64,000 nt of DNA from Psilocybe azurescens. Lineage: Eukaryota > Basidiomycota > Agaricomycetes > Agaricales > Agrocybaceae. The position numbers and the translations under genes were made by a program. The notes beneath the pieces were generated by a model. It worked only from the letters and a program-made list of their open reading frames with translations, did not search any database and had not been told where the DNA came from. This document shows, piece after piece, positions 1-12,805 of the stretch (the stretch's first letter is position 1; each line of letters opens with the position of its first letter). The stretch is from NCBI GenBank assembly GCA_023853785.1, contig JAJIRX010000533.1, forward strand, positions 558,001 through 622,000, read 5' to 3'.

Positions 1-3000
1 GATCAATTGAATCCTGGAGTATGCGCGCATGTCAGCATGGCCCACAGGAATAAACCTAGAGCAAGTCTTACGTCGTACTCTTGCCCGAACCACTGGCTCC
101 GACCAATGCGACGTATGTACCGGGCTCAACCTCAAAGGATAAGTCACGCAACACACGGACACCGGGTCGTGTCGGGTATCGGAAGTGAATGTTTTCGAAT
201 CGGATATGACCTTGAACTGCCTTCGCATCAATGATCTTTCCCTCGGTCGATTCAGCATCAATTTCAGGTGCAGAGTCTAGTAATTTGATGATGTCGGTGC
301 CGGCTCCTTGCGCTGACGACACATCAGGTACGAATGAAAAGATTTCTCCGACTTCGATAGCACCAAAGGTTGTGCTCTGCAAGACAAACTCGATCAAAAA
401 CGTGCAGACGAGCTTACAAACATAGGTGGTATACCATAAGACCGACGAAGAACTGGAAGGTCGTGGCTTCCTGCCGTGATACGAGGAGGGCACCAAACCA
501 GAAAACCAGGGCAATGACGAAGAAAACAAGACCTTGGGAGAATGCATATAGGGCGTTACTCCAGAGTGCGGTTCTGTTCGATATACGAAGAGGTTCTTCC
601 AAACTCTCGCTGTACAATTGCAGGCAGTCGTCCTCTCGTGTCAGCGCAGCAACTGTGCGGATGGAACCAGCTGCTTCACACGCCAATTGAGCACAATCTT
701 CATGTGCTTTCTTATTGGCTTGATCTTTGAGCACGACAACACGCTACAAAGATATGATCTGAAATGGCTGTACAGTAGTGTACAAAGAATGGGGACATAC
801 CAGACGAATGTAGCCAGTTGAAATAAGGAGTGGAATACAAGCTAGTATGTTGTGTAATTAGATTGAATTTCGTAAGCACGGTTCAGGGAGGAAACGGAAA
901 ACGTACCAATGCCGACAAGGGCGAAGTTTCCAGATGAAAGCAAGGCCGAGGATGGAACCGACGATAAGGGTAGCGAAACTCTGGACGATGGTACCCAATG
1001 TGATCCCAGCAAGACCGTTGACCTTCTGGGGGTTGTCGCTAAGTTGGGAGACCAGGCTACCAGTCTGAAAAAAATATCGAAGATTAGTCCAGTACTATGA
1101 GATTGGTGAGTCTAAATGCTTACGCTGTTTTCATCCTTATCGAAGAATTCGACTTGAAAATGAAAATGAATAATCGGCTTGCCTTGACGCTGATGAAAGC
1201 TTACTATCTTGTCTCAACATGGCCTTGAAACTAAGTGTACGTAGACGAGCAGTCAATGTAGCAGCTGTACTAGCAAATAGATAGTTCTGGAAGCCAATCG
1301 ACAATGTGGAAAGGATAGCAATGATGAACACCCTAAAAGAGCGATATTCAGTATACTGACGTGCATTCAATTTGAAAGAGAAATACGCACCAAAGAGCAC
1401 TTCTGTCTCCTGCGAATCTCGCGAACAGAGGGTTCAAGTTCTGAAAAGCCTTCAATTGCCTTCGCAAATACAATACCGAAGGCTGGGTAGACCATTCCGC
1501 TCACTTCATAAAGCGTCAGAACAGGGCGCGTACTTTGGTGGATGAAATCCAACTCACTGCAAGCAAAAATAGAACCATAAAAATACCGTCTCCATTGATC
1601 GCTGGACGATAGGGCGCCATTCTCCGGAAAAGATAGGGCATGCTGTAATCGCCATCTTTGTCTTTACCAGAAGCACCGGCAGCCTGTCTCTTCTGTTCGA
1701 GAATCTCACTAGCAAGAGATTGTCCTGTGTTCCTGCGGCCAAGAGGAATATCTTCACGAGCAGCTTTCTCCATGTCTTCCTCTTCAGAGTCGGATTCATC
1801 GTCTTGGCCGTGCACCTTTTCTTTTCCTTCACGGAGTTTCTGAGCCTGGATAAGTCTAGCATATGCGCCATCCGCTTGCAAGAGATCGTTGTGAGTTCCA
1901 TGTTCGAGCATTAGCCCGTCGCCCATAACATAGATAACGTCAGCATCCTTGATGGTGGAAAGACGATGAGCAATAGTGATGGTCGTACGGCCTAAAATAA
2001 TAGTAAGGGTTGTTATTATATAAAAACATGAGAGTAAGGCAACAACACACCTGCAGAGGCTTTATCCAAAGCATCCTGCACAATTCCCTCCGACTGAGTA
2101 TCTAAAGCACTGGTAGCTTCATCCAAGAGCAAGATGCGGGGGTCGGACCACGATGGCAGCGGGCGATGGCAACTCGTTGCTTCTGACCACCGGAGAGCAG
2201 GAAACCGCGTTCACCAACCATAGTATCGTAACCGAGAGGCAACTTGGAAATAAATCCATCAGCGTTTGCTTTGATACACGCTTCCTTAATCAGCGCCTCC
2301 TTTTCTTCATCGGGTGCGTTCTCATATTTTGTGCCAATAAGACCATGAGCAACATTGCCCCGGATAGTGGTACCAAATAGAGTAGGTTCCTGCGAGACGA
2401 GACCGATTTGGGTACGGAGCCATTTCAGATTGAGGTCCCTAACATTGACGCCATCGAGTTTCACTGCACCGGCAGAAGGATCGTGAGAACCGCTTCGACA
2501 AGTGAGATAACAGTAGACTTTCCAGAGCCTGAAGCGCCGACCAACGCAGCTGTTTTCCCAGCGCTGGAAGGTAATCGACAGCCCTTTGACCACAGGGACA
2601 GTGGGGGCGAAGACGGGTAGCTAAATTTAACGTCTTCGAGAACGATTTCACCCTCGACCTGCTCTGGCTTCAACCCGCCCGGGGTCGGCAGAGTCGATGT
2701 CGGGAACGCGATCGATGGTATGGTATAACTTGGCTGCAGCGCCCGCTGACCATGGGTGATGGCTGAGAAAGATTAGTTTGCATTATAGGTCCATCAATAG
2801 CGAAGTGTGACAAACCTTGCATTTCGGGGGCAAGGAGAGCAAGAGAGAACGATCCAATTAAGATGGCAAAGAAAACGTTTACAACAGAGCCAGCAGTAGC
2901 TACAAAAGAATTCCATCAAGACGAACCTGAAAATCATATATAGTTATGAGACTTACCGAGGCCTTTATTAATCAGGGTCGTACCAAAGCTAAAAGCTGCA

Positions 3001-4353
3001 AGGTTGTAATGTAAGGATGACATTGCAAATATATCGACCGGGTGAATAACTTACCAAGACCGTATGAGGCATAAATAACAAAAAAGAAAGCAGCTAATCC
3101 ACCACCGTGCCAGAATGAGGCTTTCATGTCGACTTTGTGTGATTCGTTAACGTGCTTATTGTACAGTGATCCCAGAATCTTCTGAGTTCCAAAGGCTTGT
3201 GCGGTGCGCACAGTCGAGATCACCTCTTCCGCCATACTTCCACCTTCAGCAATGTGTTTCAGACCAAGCCTGAGGAGATAATTAGAAAACACCAAGTGAA
3301 ATTTCGTGCAGACACGCACTGCATGTAACCTGAGATGAATTTGTCCATGGCACCGCCGGTGATCGCCATGCATGGCAAAATGGAAGTCATGGCAAGGGCC
3401 AAACGCCAGTTTCGCGCATAAGCCACAATAAAACCAGTAACAAAGGAGCTCAAAAAATTGGCTACGAGTGCAACCTTCTCAGAAATTCCCTGTTGAACCA
3501 GATCTGGAGAGTCATTCGTATTAGTACCATGCTGAAGCGCCGTGATTGAAAACGTACGGGTATCTGTCTGGATTCGAGTAGCAACTTCGCCGGCTCCTCA
3601 CGTTGTCAAAGAAGGCAATATCCTGTCGGAGCACGGCTTTGAGGAAACGCTCTCGGATGCGTTTAGCGTTCACTTCGCCCGTATAAACCCAGATATACAT
3701 ATATGTAAAGGTACAAATGATCATGCCAATACCTGCGGAGCATGAGCTCTTTTGATGTTACAATTCAGTTTATAGCACGTACCAATGCAGACCAGGTATG
3801 TTGCACTGAGTCCAGCAGAACGACGGAACTCGGGCGGCAGCTTCAGGAATAGCTTCCGCCGCTCCTACAACACCCTGCTGAGCTGCAGCAAGGGTCTGAC
3901 TGAAATTGACGAAGTCCTGTGTTAAATTTCCGAAGAGAAGGGACATAAGGGGCTAAGGGTGATCACAGCACAGTTAATCGTTAATTAGAGCATATTTTGT
4001 GGCTTCCTGCGCACCTGAGCTGCCCCCGCGGCTATGGCGGCTATAATACCGATCGAATCGATGAAGAGTTCGAACTTAGTGGAGTATCTACATCAATGCA
4101 ATCCCCAGATGAGACGTTGAGCAATATAGATGGAGGAGGAGGCGCACCTGAATAGATCAGTGAATGAGATATTGGGGACCTCATTAACTGCGGGGTAGCA
4201 TCCGGTGATGTTTCTACATCTACATCCTTGTTCTTCTCATCGCTGGTACCGTTGGGTTGGGAAGATTTAGAACGAGAAACGAGCCCCTTTGATTTGTTAT
4301 CAGCAACGACGGGCGACTTTTTCGTCTGTGCTGCTGGGTGGTGGGTTGACCAT
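1..4353 (-). CDS. Full-size ABC transporter, ABCB/MDR type, 3' partial, frame-disrupted
   Basis: ATP-driven multidrug/lipid/peptide efflux pump of the plasma membrane with TMD-NBD-TMD-NBD order. Seen on the minus strand: an acidic N-terminus ending in [13 protein letters not shown], six-helix TMD1 (about 4070-2780), NBD1 with Walker [10 protein letters not shown] (about 2520), Q-loop [10 protein letters not shown], signature LSGGQKQR and Walker [14 protein letters not shown] (about 2120), an acidic linker (1900-1640), TMD2 (1600-380) and the second Walker [10 protein letters not shown] next to position 80. After an intron the window ends inside NBD2. At least a dozen introns with clean GT-AG borders are kept. 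The start is taken at 4353 because that ATG joins the conserved N-terminus after removal of one base. The frame is broken by single-base indels near 4320, 4166, 2580, 2540, 2500, 2150, 1610, 1424 and 928, mostly not in homopolymers. Sure of family; unsure whether it is a functional gene, a recent pseudogene or poor sequence. Confidence 0.85.
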
Positions 4354-4429
4354 CGTAAGGACAACTGATTCGGAGGCTGGCAGATAGTATAAAAATGAAT
4401 GTGAAAGAGTGGATAGGAAGGAGACACAT

Positions 4430-6240
4430 CTTATTTTTTGTTGAGTGAGCAAGCGAAAAGCCAAGTGTTAGTTACCATACTTGGGCGCATCGCCTGCTAT
4501 CGCCTGGCTTGGCCAGGTGATTAAAGTGTCTTGTTGAAAAGTGGAAAAAATGAATGACCTGAGCTAACATGTATGTCATAGATTAAGATAGCCGTCCTTG
4601 AGGAGCCTTGAGGCTGTGCCTACTCAATTCTTAATTTCAAATACTTATTTTTTTCCTTGGCTACATATAGCATAACAACAATACGGAGACATTATTATCT
4701 TATCTTACGATTCTTACCCCGCAGACTGGGTTTGGGTCTAACTAACATGCGATACCGATATCTTACGATTCTTTAGACTGAATTCGAGTCTAGATAACAT
4801 TCGGAGCAAGTAATGAATTTTATGTTGTGAATTAAACGATACTGATGTACTCACCTTCTACATGTACGCAGTGTTGTCCTTGAGCGGGACACAATTAACC
4901 GACGATTAACAGTGTGGGCCAAGTGTGAGCATATCTGTGTCGTCGCGCGCCTATGTAAGTTTGTTCCATTTCGTGGACATAGTATTGCCATTAATATACA
5001 AGCTATGAAGGTCCACTGTTTCAAGAATCTGGATTATCTAAATGTGTTTGATATTTATTACAAGAGCTTACATCCGACCGGCACTGTCAGTCAGCTACGA
5101 CTGACGGAATCGCTAATTTGTGGCGAATCTAAGAATAGATTTAAATCACTGTCTTATTCCTCCGTCGGACAATCTCCAACTCATTTACCCGACTCTCTGA
5201 ATTGAAGTGCCAACAGGAGTACCGTAACGCTCTCTTTATCCATATGCACCTATGAAGGCCACATGTCATGCCCTTCAAGTTGCCACATAGACAAGAAAAT
5301 CATCCCAGATTCTACTTCAACAACGGATACGTGGTCTTCCTGGTGTATATCCACTTTCAATTCTTTCAATGCCATACCAATAGCACTCATCGAATAATTT
5401 GAAACGCCCCACTACCAATTATTGTATTTCATACAATAAATTATCTTCAAAGTCCACGGTTAGTTCTTCGAATGCAACTCTCCGCTATTCAGTGCGATGT
5501 TTTCACTTCCCCAGAAGAAACCACAAGCAGATGAAGATCATGGCGCCGACTCACAAGACATCCCGACAGTCGAAAGCCAATCCGATGAGAACCCCATAAT
5601 CCTGCCAGGAATGATTTTGGGCGCCTGCTATCAATCATGTATCCCACATAAGCCCCCTCTTTATCGGCCAACCAATAAATGCACATTAAGCACCGAGCAG
5701 CGATTTTCTCGAACCAGCTCTTTGCAAAGTCGAAGAGTGGCAATCCTTACTCGATCTTGCATCCTGATGGGAAATGACATCCATCCATATACTCTCCCTC
5801 GAGCCCCTCGGTGAACGCCTCGCCTCTGCTCCTTGGAAAAAATTGCCATTGGCCAAGCATTTTGACGTGAAATCTCCCAGCCTACATGGATCTGGTAACA
5901 AGAGATTTGACGGTAGACCTCCAGGGGCCCTCAGGATTGGTCTCGAAGATGTCGTCGAAATCAGCTATATCAGGCGCAACATCCGGTATGCGACTCTGAA
6001 CCTGCATCCCGAAAGAATCCAGCAATTAGTGAAGTCGCACATAGTCGATCCTCCTCATTCAAACTGGAGTGTTGGAAGTTGAGCGAGCCTGTTCAACTAC
6101 GAGTGTCCGGGTCATAGTTCATTGAGAATCTCTCGCAATATGTCCATAAAGTACAGCAAGTAAGCGGGTATGTAGAAAAACATTACCTGTGCCCTCCGGA
6201 AGCACAAGGAGATTAGCTAAATCTAGATAAATAAAAACAG
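4430..6240. other. Intergenic, no confident gene
   Basis: Two AT-rich stretches hold duplicated short segments (two near-copies of TATCTTACGATTCTT at about 4698 and 4759). Around 5490-6082 several short overlapping reading frames on both strands look codon-like but do not join into a recognisable protein. A degenerate or frame-broken gene is possible there. A plus-strand frame at 5774-6082 is the longest reasonable piece, with no domain recognised. Confidence 0.4.
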
Positions 6241-6261
6241 TTGTGCGAGACTCGATCGGGA

Positions 6262-7927
6262 TCATAAATCCTTCTTCTGAGCTGCATCACCAACAACAGA
6301 ACTGGAGAATTCGAATCTCCCAGATTCTTCAAGGCGTTGGATCAGCACGTCACCAAATGCTGTCATGGGGGTCAAGACGCCGCCTTGTTGTGCCAGGGGA
6401 GGCAGGGCATGGACATTGTCATTTTTGCCAGGTTGGATCTTTGAGGATTCCGATACTGGGGGAGGAGGAAGCATAAAGCGGATTCGGCAATCATAACTAA
6501 GCAAAATGGAATGAACGGAGGGCATGTTGGACAGTCACGAAAAAGACTCACTGGCCGTAAGTAGGTAGCCAGGATCGCCTTTCCCTTTAATAACAGTTTC
6601 GACTTTGACGGGTGGTGATGACGATGATGTTGTGATGTTATTCATTTTCAAGAATCCCTTTTGCATATCACTTGTAGGTCGAATTGTGAGCGTGATAACA
6701 GAGAAGTAGGAATTTACTCAACTCATCTGTTGGGCCGTCCCCAGACTTCGGTAAGAAATTTTTGGCGACATTACGGAGCTGATATCACACTTGTTCAGCA
6801 ACTATGTCATCGTATAGAGACGATACCACGACTCACCGGCCTAACCAATAAGATACCAAATCCAAAGAGCAAAGTCACTGTCAAAACAAGCGCAGATATT
6901 GTGCCCGAAGTTACCATAAATTCGTGGTAGCTAAACTCAGGTCCATATCGAGCGATCTGTGATTCCTTGTTTTTCACTCGGGGTGACGTCAGACTGAGGG
7001 TAAGAAGAAAATAGCGTCATACATACTGGTCAACCCTTGTACCTCTAACAGACCGAATGTACGTTCTACGACAGCCTTGTTTGACGAAGCCATGATCCAA
7101 TGTCCTCCAACAAGAGTTTTGGCCCCGGGAACAACAAGGTTGTACAAAAATCGGAAAGGCTGGGTTTTCGAACCAAGGAATGGACTTATAGAATACGGTA
7201 GCATGGATTCTTTCGCCTCGTTTTTCGGAACAGTCTCGAGTGCCACCATGGCGGATGCCACTGTACCCCCGAAACACCGCTTCGGAGATTAATTGCACTT
7301 GTCGAGTCGCCCAGGGTCAGGTATTCGCCGTTCGATGAAAGACCTAAAGATTTGAGAGTTTTGTTGGCATGATATGCTGAAATATCCGAGGGCACAGAAT
7401 CGAATCCACAAGCTGGGACGATGATCGACCCTGTTTTGGTCGCGTAGTAATCGAGCCTATTGCAGCCAATGTTGAGTTACAATCGGAACGACGATAAATG
7501 AAAGCACCGACTCAATTATAATCCTTCTAATAAAGGTCGTCTCGCCTGTTAGATCGACATAATGCACGCCATTCCGCACGCAAGATCTACACGCGGAACG
7601 TCATAAGGCATACCCCTAATAACGAATGAAGACTCACCTGACTACTGGCGTCCCCCATAGCCAGTATGGCCCTACAGTGTTGATGACCACTCGAGTGTTT
7701 TTCACCGCTGCTTCGATCTCATATTCTCTAGTGACGTCGACCTGCACAACTTTAACCGAACTTGATAAACCGAACTCCTGGGTGAGCTTGTTTAGCTTAT
7801 CCGGCGACCGGGCTCCGAGAGCTAGTGTAAAATGAGCGCGCTGTGGGTGTGCTGATAGATAACGCGTGATAAGTCTCCCTGTGTAGCCTGTTGCGCCTAA
7901 AATGAGAATATCTGTCCTGTCAGTCAT
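6262..7927 (-). CDS. Saccharopine dehydrogenase-like oxidoreductase (trans-acting enoyl reductase type)
   Basis: Membrane-associated NAD(P)-dependent oxidoreductase of the family that includes saccharopine-dehydrogenase-like proteins and mycobacterial trans-acting enoyl reductase; the substrate is not predictable. The N-terminus MTDRTDILILGATGYTGRLI carries a Rossmann GxTGxxG motif, followed by TVGPYWLWGTPVV, the conserved NGVHYVDLTGE, and GFDSVPSDISAYHA. The C-terminal half has the PEFSYHEFMVTSG block, a hydrophobic helix (ISALVLTVTLLFGFGILL), the KGKGDPGYLLTA block, and GGVLTPMTAFGDVLIQRLEE near the end, all typical of full-length fungal members of about 420-440 aa. At least five short introns are needed. 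Two one-base frame breaks sit exactly in homopolymers, at 7266-7270 (C5 on plus) and 6458-6462 (G5 on plus). One extra base at each restores the conserved frame, so the gene is probably intact. Confidence 0.85.
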
Positions 7928-8291
7928 GGTTGATGGTGGTGGTAGTGTGCAAGAGCGGCGCTGTTCGCGTCCTGGGCTTGTCCAAGGCTCGTCATCGATC
8001 TCACGCCGTTACGGTAACGCTATAATCACAAGCCAAAATCCCATCAGTCTAAAAATAGTTCTGATTTTCACAGATCTCACGCATTAAATTAAAAGAGCCC
8101 AGCTAACTTAGAGTGTGTATTGCCCAATTACATGGAACAGATAGACAATTAAAGTGGCATGTATTCTCACTATCGACAAAATTGAATAGCTATTCTTCCC
8201 ACTATCTAGACATGGCTGTCGATCTGTCTGGATAGGCAATGCATAAGCTGATTAGTAGCAGTCTTTTTACACACCAAAAGTGAAATACTCA

Positions 8292-8441
8292 CTGGAACTC
8301 CCTTATCACATTCCCAGCAGGAGAGTGGCGGCAAACTAGACATGTAGGTGCCGCTGTTAGAAAGGTCGTACCAGCTGCACAATTGGTGGAGACGCAAGCA
8401 ACCTGAATGGGCTTACAATTGTATTTTGCTGCTTCGGACAT
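8292..8441 (-). pseudogene. CAP/PR-1 domain 3' remnant
   Basis: On the minus strand an open segment reads MSEAAKYNC, KPIQ, then VACVSTNCAAGTTF and LVCRHSPAGNVIREF. This matches the end of the CAP domain in the intact gene at 12806-13628 (…CALADCRAGTIF … LVCRYSPAGNVIGQF). The intervening exon for the PGFSSATGHFTQ-VVWKGSKQ segment is missing, so two distant blocks are directly apposed. No upstream CAP core was found before the next gene. A decayed duplicate of the neighbouring CAP gene is the simplest reading; a novel short exon arrangement is possible but less likely. Confidence 0.6.
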
Positions 8442-8748
8442 CTATGACTTCCTGCCATTGGTCATGATATTACTAGAGAGAAAAATACCTCTCTGTTAGG
8501 CAGCACAAAGAACAAATTTTTGATTGGCATGGCTTACAAGATTCTCACCTTAATTTCCTTCGCTGCTATCATCATTGAACTTGAGAGCGCACAGGTATAC
8601 TATAGGATAATTGACAAAGCTATGTGGAAAGATTATAAATAATATTAAGAAGTCTTCAAGTGTCGAGATCCATAAACATGTAGAAATGCTCAAGACTGGT
8701 AGATTGGATCACCGTCACTCTTCGGCAAGCTCATTGAAGTAAAAATCA

Positions 8749-9051
8749 CTAACACATTTGGCCATTCCCTCCTGCTCAGGGTGGGCAACGAAGGAGGTGG
8801 TAACAGAACACTGACATACTTTTACAAGATTCATCAGAGTCATGATAGAAATCTAAGAAATATGGGCAATTATATACACATGCATAGAAAGGGTTTTGTG
8901 GGAAATTGTGCTTACAAGAAGCCTGAACTGGTTGGGGCCTTTGGCTCAACAAGGCTCTACTACAGCCCCCTTTTAGATGGGCATCAGCCTTAATCAGCAA
9001 GTACGAGCACACAAACGCAAGGAGCACTCGACGTTGACTAGACACACGCAT
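8749..9051 (-). CDS. Possible small secreted protein
   Basis: Opens with a positively charged, hydrophobic signal-peptide-like N-terminus (MRVSSQRRVLLAFVCSYLLI, then KADA). Two short introns with consensus borders (8853-8915 and 8772-8819) give a protein of about 63 aa ending SDESCKRGNGQMC. Without splicing the first frame runs on to 8776. No family is recognised. It lies between the CAP remnant and the P450, in a stretch rich in secreted-protein fragments, and could be the detached, altered 5' end of the CAP remnant gene, although its sequence does not resemble the CAP N-terminus. Low confidence because only the signal-like start and splice sites support it. Confidence 0.3.
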
Positions 9052-9247
9052 GACTAGTTGTTTTTATTTTAAACTGTCACCTGAAGATACAAGCAAAAGG
9101 GTATCAAGGTAAAACAGATGTAACACCCAAACAGCGCGGCATGTGTATCCTGTGGCTAATTATAGGTCATCGTAAGGTAAACTTAGACAAAAGGACATCA
9201 ACTCACCCAGTGTTCATATGAGAAGAATATTGCCCACCAACGATTTT

Positions 9248-11871
9248 TTACTTCGCCACACTAATCACCAATGGCATCGTAGGGACTATACCAGAAAGGT
9301 CAGTATTCGGTTGAGTGATCGAGTTCATTTGCCAAAAGATCTCCTTGCTTCCTGGAGAGAACTCAAGGTCTTCCAACAGCAGTGCAAGAACGATCTCTAT
9401 ATAATAGAAACTAGAAATCAGCGTTCTGAGGTCTATATCCAAGAATAAACAGTCCGATTGGCACTCACTCATTTCAAGCTGCGAGAATTTGAAACCGCTA
9501 TGTAGATAGAGTTCGGTGCAGTCATCAGCTTCCGAATCGGCCGTAGGCAATGCAAAACATGTATCCCTTACAGACACGATCTTCCACCTGCAATAAACGT
9601 CATCCTACCAAAATTAAGAATGTTAATGTTTGTCGTGTGCCATGCAAGAGCTGAGGCTTACAAGTGGGAATATACTCCCGGAATACGTGCATTGATCAAA
9701 GATTCAGGCAAGGGATGGAGCCATCTTTCAGGTTTCCATTCATGCGCATCTGGACCCCATAGGACTGGATTCCTATTTGAGGCTATGATAGATACAATGA
9801 CATTGGTGCCTTTTTTAATGGAATCTCGCAAATTTTTTTCTCCATTGATGCCTTTGATGGGGGTGTTAAGAGGTAAGATAGTGTCCTGTCGGACTCTGGA
9901 GTCAGACAGATCAAAGGGTCAGAAAGTTCTTGAAGATCTTGAAGATCTCGAGAAAAACCGAGCTCACGTTCTCTGAGTTGTTGAGACAGGTGGGTAGCTA
10001 AAGAGATATTATCTATAACAGAATTTAAAGATAAATATTGGCTTACTTACAGACGCAAGGTTTCTTTGAAGATTGCATCGAGGTAAGGCAGTGAAATTAT
10101 TGACTCATAATTGAAGTCGTGGCCTCCACATTCCTTCCGTGCGTTTCTAATTTCTCCCCGGAGTTTGGATTGAATATCTTTGTGATGAGCTAGCAAATGC
10201 ATAGTTCGAGAGAGGGCACTCGAGGTCGTATCAGTTGCGGCAAACGTCAAAGAGCTAGTAAACCAGTTAGGTGAATGGGCACAAATTGATGTGCTCAGAT
10301 ATTCATACCTAATTTGACTCAAGACTTCTTCATCTGTCAATTTGTCGTCGTCTGAAGCCAGGGTATTCGCTTTCACTGTAAACGATAAAGCCCCTCGATA
10401 GCGCACTTTATGCATATTAACTTACTCAATGTGGTGATAATGTCGTTCCCTTTAGATTCCTCTTCCAATTTCAAACTTTTCTTTGAATGGAAGATCTCTA
10501 CCGAAGTATCATGCATAATTTGAATGATTTGACGCATATCCTGGACGATCTTTAACGGAATGTGGTCAACTATAAATTTTCGAAATCTTGCAGTGCCTAA
10601 TCTCATAATTTTGGGCATTACAGTTGCCCGTAAAAAGGCATCTTGACCTTGCAAATAATGTTTACGTTTAACATCGGCTTAGTAGTAGTGCTGCCAAGGC
10701 ATGACAAAATTAACTCACTGTAGGCCCCTATGAGTTGCTTAGATGCACGCTGGAATGGGTGTTCACCCATGGTCTCTGTAAGATCATCGAAGGTGTAACC
10801 CAGCCCAGCCTGACCGATGAGTTCCAAGGACAAACGGGTCATCCAGTCTGGAATGTCAATCTGAAAATTCAAATAGTCAGACCGAACCCTATTCTTGACA
10901 AGCTGAAACTAACCTCTGTCGGTCCCTCTTGTGCTTTGTTGAGAAATGATTGTTGGACCTAAGCGGAAGGTAAGACTACAAGGTAATGGCAGCGGGTCTG
11001 AGAATAACCTTGCGCGCAACATCATGAAATACTGGAACTATTAAACATGTTAAACAGGGGTTCAGTATCAAAACATCCAGACCACTGTGGGGAACACACC
11101 AAGCTGGCGCAAATGGGCAGTTGAGAACAACGGATTAAGCATCTTTCGATGACGGCGGTGCTCATTTCCTGTTAATTTGCAGACATTAAGATAAAAACCG
11201 GACATGTATACGCATAGCGCGCCTACCATGCGTGGTAAGAAGACACTCGCCAAATAGCATTCTGTTCCCTCTGTTGGCCTAGAATCAGAAGATGGGCAGA
11301 GAAGCTATAAGGCAGCAAGTACTCGGTAAACCAGTCAGGTTCTTCAAAGATTTCTTGGTCCTGATTTTCGCACAAATCGACAAGTTAGAATTGGGCAACT
11401 TGAATCCTTCAAGAATTTACCTTTACTAAGACATGATGAATAACATCCGGTTCAAATACGTATAAATCATTCGACTGTATTATCCCTTTTAGAATCTGCA
11501 TGTTCTACGTCATGGTCAAAGGATATAGCTTACCCCGAAGGCTCCCTTTATGCGAATAATTCCTCCATCTTTTAAGTCGATTACATGAGTCGTTTGCGGA
11601 AAGCAGTAATCACCAACTTACAGATCTTAGCAATTCTTTCATGGAACTCCCATGCTTGGGGATTGAATAGTTGGTTGATGGAACCTTGATTGATGGATTA
11701 CATGTCAATTTTCAAAGTATCTTAATCATGTTGAGACTCGCCTGTTATCCACGATGCTCCTGGAGGTCCCGGAACATTATCCAAAGCTGTAGAAGCTAAA
11801 CGAGGTCGGAGAAATTGCCACAATGCCACCAGCACGACAAGTGGTACAAGAGCCTGCAGGAAATAATTCAT
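9248..11871 (-). CDS. Cytochrome P450, membrane-anchored
   Basis: Haem-thiolate monooxygenase anchored in the ER by an N-terminal helix (MNYFLQALVPLVVLVALWQF), followed by a proline-rich hinge with DNVPGPPG. Recognisable blocks are the C-helix region NEHRRHRKMLNP (about 11130), LSLELIGQAGLGYTFDD (about 10800), I-helix FAATDTTSSALSR (about 10220), K-helix KETLRL (about 10055), and NRNPVLWGPDAHEWKPERW (about 9740). The haem loop FIAGGRSCLGFKFSQLEM has its ligand Cys codon at about 9575 and is split by an intron just after that Cys. The C-terminus resumes at IVLALLLEDLEF. More than ten introns are needed; the first appears to use a GC donor (CAG|gcgagt). One join, between the FTE block and LFGECLLTTHG (about 11270-11330), does not close cleanly in frame and may hide a lost base. 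Family certain; CYP family number and substrate unknown. Confidence 0.9.
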
Positions 11872-12805
11872 GGTTGCTCAGTGAGCAGTGTTATCGGAGC
11901 GACCGCGAGCCGCAAGTTGTGGAGCATTCCTCTTATACGATTCAGCCCTGTAAAATTAAGATAGTGCGGAATATGACTAATATGGGTCTTTTGAATAGCT
12001 GAGAAGTTCTCTTCGCCTGGTTTGCGCCTAGTGGCAGCTGACGAACTGAATCAATCAAGTTACAATGTGTGGGTGACATCCTGCTTGTTAGGTAGAAGCC
12101 TTGTTTCGTTATTTTCTGTCAATCCCGGCAGACTCGTCACTCGGTGATCCTTGCAAGATCTTTGTCAACTCAGTGTCAACTTTCATTACCGAGTCTCTGG
12201 CAGTCATGAAAATTCTAGAGAGCTCTTCACCATTCTGCTCCCCCCCGCATGACGATGCTAAATTTGATTTTCTACGGCGCACGGGTCCATCAAGAAGTCA
12301 GCACAAAGATATAGTTAATGACACTTTTGGCACTATTAGAACATGTTCATGTGTGCGTCAAATGCGTCCTTGGGTAGCCGGTTGGCGTCTGGTGGTACTG
12401 GCTTAGTCCATATTGATTTGCGACAAGTTTCCATAGTCAATACATCCATGGTCAAGCAGGCCGAGTAGTCGCTAACAGATATGCTATTTTCAGTCAGTAT
12501 CGCTCCCGTTGGCGGCTTACAGTGACGTTCAGACAGGAACACCGCAGCGATACCGCGGAACCATCCCTTCATCGCAATGGTCACCCTAAACAGCAGTCTT
12601 CCAAGACGATTGGAAGACAACACTAATGTATTATCGGAAAATTTAATGTTTAAGTTTGCAATTACATTGGCCTAAGCAAAGGCATACATCCAGGCAGCAC
12701 TTTATTATTGGGAAAGACGTCTTTAAACGTGACGGCCTACATTTGCTCTAATGGCCAGAATATAGTTCTTGAGTGACAACTTTGCATCATCATTTCAGAG
12801 TGCAC
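11872..12805. other. Intergenic between P450 and CAP gene
   Basis: Holds the P450 promoter on its left side. Short frames on both strands (for example 12336-12623 minus) have no recognisable domain, signal or splice pattern. A C7 run lies at 12241-12247. Nothing else supported. Confidence 0.5.

Noticed and set aside
8529..8642. Plus-strand 37-codon frame with a signal-like start (MAYKILTLISFAAIII)
   Set aside because: Very short, antisense to the CAP remnant region, no splice extension or motif; hydrophobic start alone is weak evidence.
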